Source: Casuarius casuarius (taxonomy: Eukaryota > Chordata > Aves > Casuariiformes > Casuariidae). Taken from it: a stretch of 64,000 nt of DNA. This document shows positions 63,449 through 64,000 of this stretch, in pieces. The first letter of the stretch is position 1. Every line of letters begins with the position of its first letter. Both the position numbers and the translations under genes were made by a program. A model generated the notes under the pieces. The model did no database searches, was not told the origin of the DNA, and saw only the letters and a program-made list of their open reading frames with translations. The DNA lies in NCBI GenBank assembly GCA_003342895.1, contig PTFA01000054.1, forward strand, positions 5,327,869 to 5,391,868. Reading direction: 5' to 3'.

Positions 63449-64000
63449 CACCAATTCTGCTCGTTCTCAGCACGCATGCATAGCTTTGGCTCTAGGGCCA
63501 GTGTTGCTCTTCCTGGGCACCGAAGACTATTAACATTGACCGTTTCTGACATTGACGGGCCTTGACGACCATTCCTTTCCAGACGCAGCGCAAGGGTATG
63601 ATATCCATAATTATCCATCCCCCTCGATCTCCAGAGGCACAGTGTCCTGTCAATATTGGACACTTGGCGACCTCGAGGCCTATAGCTAGGGTTCGATATC
63701 GATACATCGATATTGAAACCTATCGATAGGCACCAATTCCGCTTGTTCTCAGCACGCGCGCATAGCTTTTGCTCTACGGCCTATGTTGCTCTTCCTGGGC
63801 ACCGACGACTATTGACATTGACCGTTTCTGACATCGACGGGCCTTGACGACTGTTCCTTTGCAGATGCATTGCAAGGGCATGACATCCATACCTATCCAT
63901 CCCCCTCGATCTGAAGCAGCACAGTGTCCTGTCAATATTGGACATTATCGATCTCGAGTCCTATCGATAGGTTTCGATATCAATATATCGATATCTAAGC

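Larger units (their letters stand above)
61465..64000. repeat. tandem satellite array, ~282-bp monomer, 9 copies visible
   Basis: A conserved anchor ('ttctgacatcga' or a close variant) recurs at 61501, 61783, 62135, 62417, 62698, 62980, 63262, 63544 and 63826. The spacing is 281-282 bp except for one 352-bp step, which is explained by an internal 70-bp duplication. Each monomer has, in order: the anchor, 'cattcctttgcagacgcatc', 'catccatacctatccatcc', 'ctcgatctccagaggcacag', 'tgtcctgtcaatattgg', a palindrome of about 52 bp, 'caccaattccgctcgttctc' and 'tagctttggctctagggcca'. CpG is not depleted: by hand count the monomer starting at 62417 has about 22 CpGs, in contrast to the CpG-poor flank. 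Many of these sites have turned to TG or CA in other copies. The left edge is abrupt at about 61465, and the array runs off the right edge in mid-monomer. Position in the genome (pericentromere, subtelomere, W/Z or microchromosome) cannot be told. I do not recognise it among named avian satellites. Confidence 0.95.

Noticed and set aside
61465..64000. CRISPR array
   Set aside because: The whole 282-bp unit is repeated with no unique spacers, and the genome is vertebrate.
61636..64000. CENP-B box in the satellite
   Set aside because: TTCG words occur, but none is followed by the required A and CGGG at the right spacing, so no CENP-B box can be claimed.

Overview
This window is vertebrate nuclear DNA and most likely comes from a bird, with another archosaur or a turtle as the alternative. 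The evidence is a CR1 LINE that ends in the octamer-type tail typical of avian CR1 (TTCTGTGATTCTGTG, about 16440-16456), at least one more CR1 relic in each orientation, and a TG...CA solo LTR nested inside a CR1. The background is AT-rich, CpG-poor, non-coding sequence. I found no convincing protein-coding gene, rRNA, functional tRNA or CRISPR array, and nothing bacterial. Almost every open frame is of chance length or is an artefact of a repeat, so this is best read as intergenic or intronic DNA from a gene-poor region.

Layout. Positions 1-8600 are mostly unannotated AT-rich sequence, with weak old-repeat traces (a MIR-like piece near 3670-3775, a possible CR1 tail near 5200-5280) and a TTGGG-type simple repeat at 4551-4590. 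A very old CR1 lies on the minus strand at about 8600-10200; its reverse-transcriptase reading is still recognisable but the catalytic motif is damaged. A second, younger CR1 lies on the plus strand at about 15340-16456 and is split by a solo LTR at 15387-16013. The stretch 16457-53000 is mainly featureless; it holds one exon-like, GC-richer segment with good splice-site matches (30908-31035), a tRNA-like SINE head (41157-41195), GC-richer unidentified blocks, simple repeats and one ambiguous base (50281). A third, short CR1 relic is at about 53035-53160. From about 54900 to 56650 the sequence is rich in homeodomain/POU-type AT motifs and looks like possible conserved non-coding DNA.

The most striking object is at the right edge. 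From about 61465 to the end of the window (and evidently beyond) there is a tandem satellite with a monomer of about 282 bp, nine copies visible. It is CpG-rich against a CpG-poor background, and every monomer carries a nested palindrome of about 52 bp built from CCTATCGATAGG ends and a CGATAT-rich centre. One monomer has an internal 70-bp tandem duplication. The monomer length is a multiple of three, so one minus-strand frame stays in register across copies. I do not recognise this satellite as a known family.
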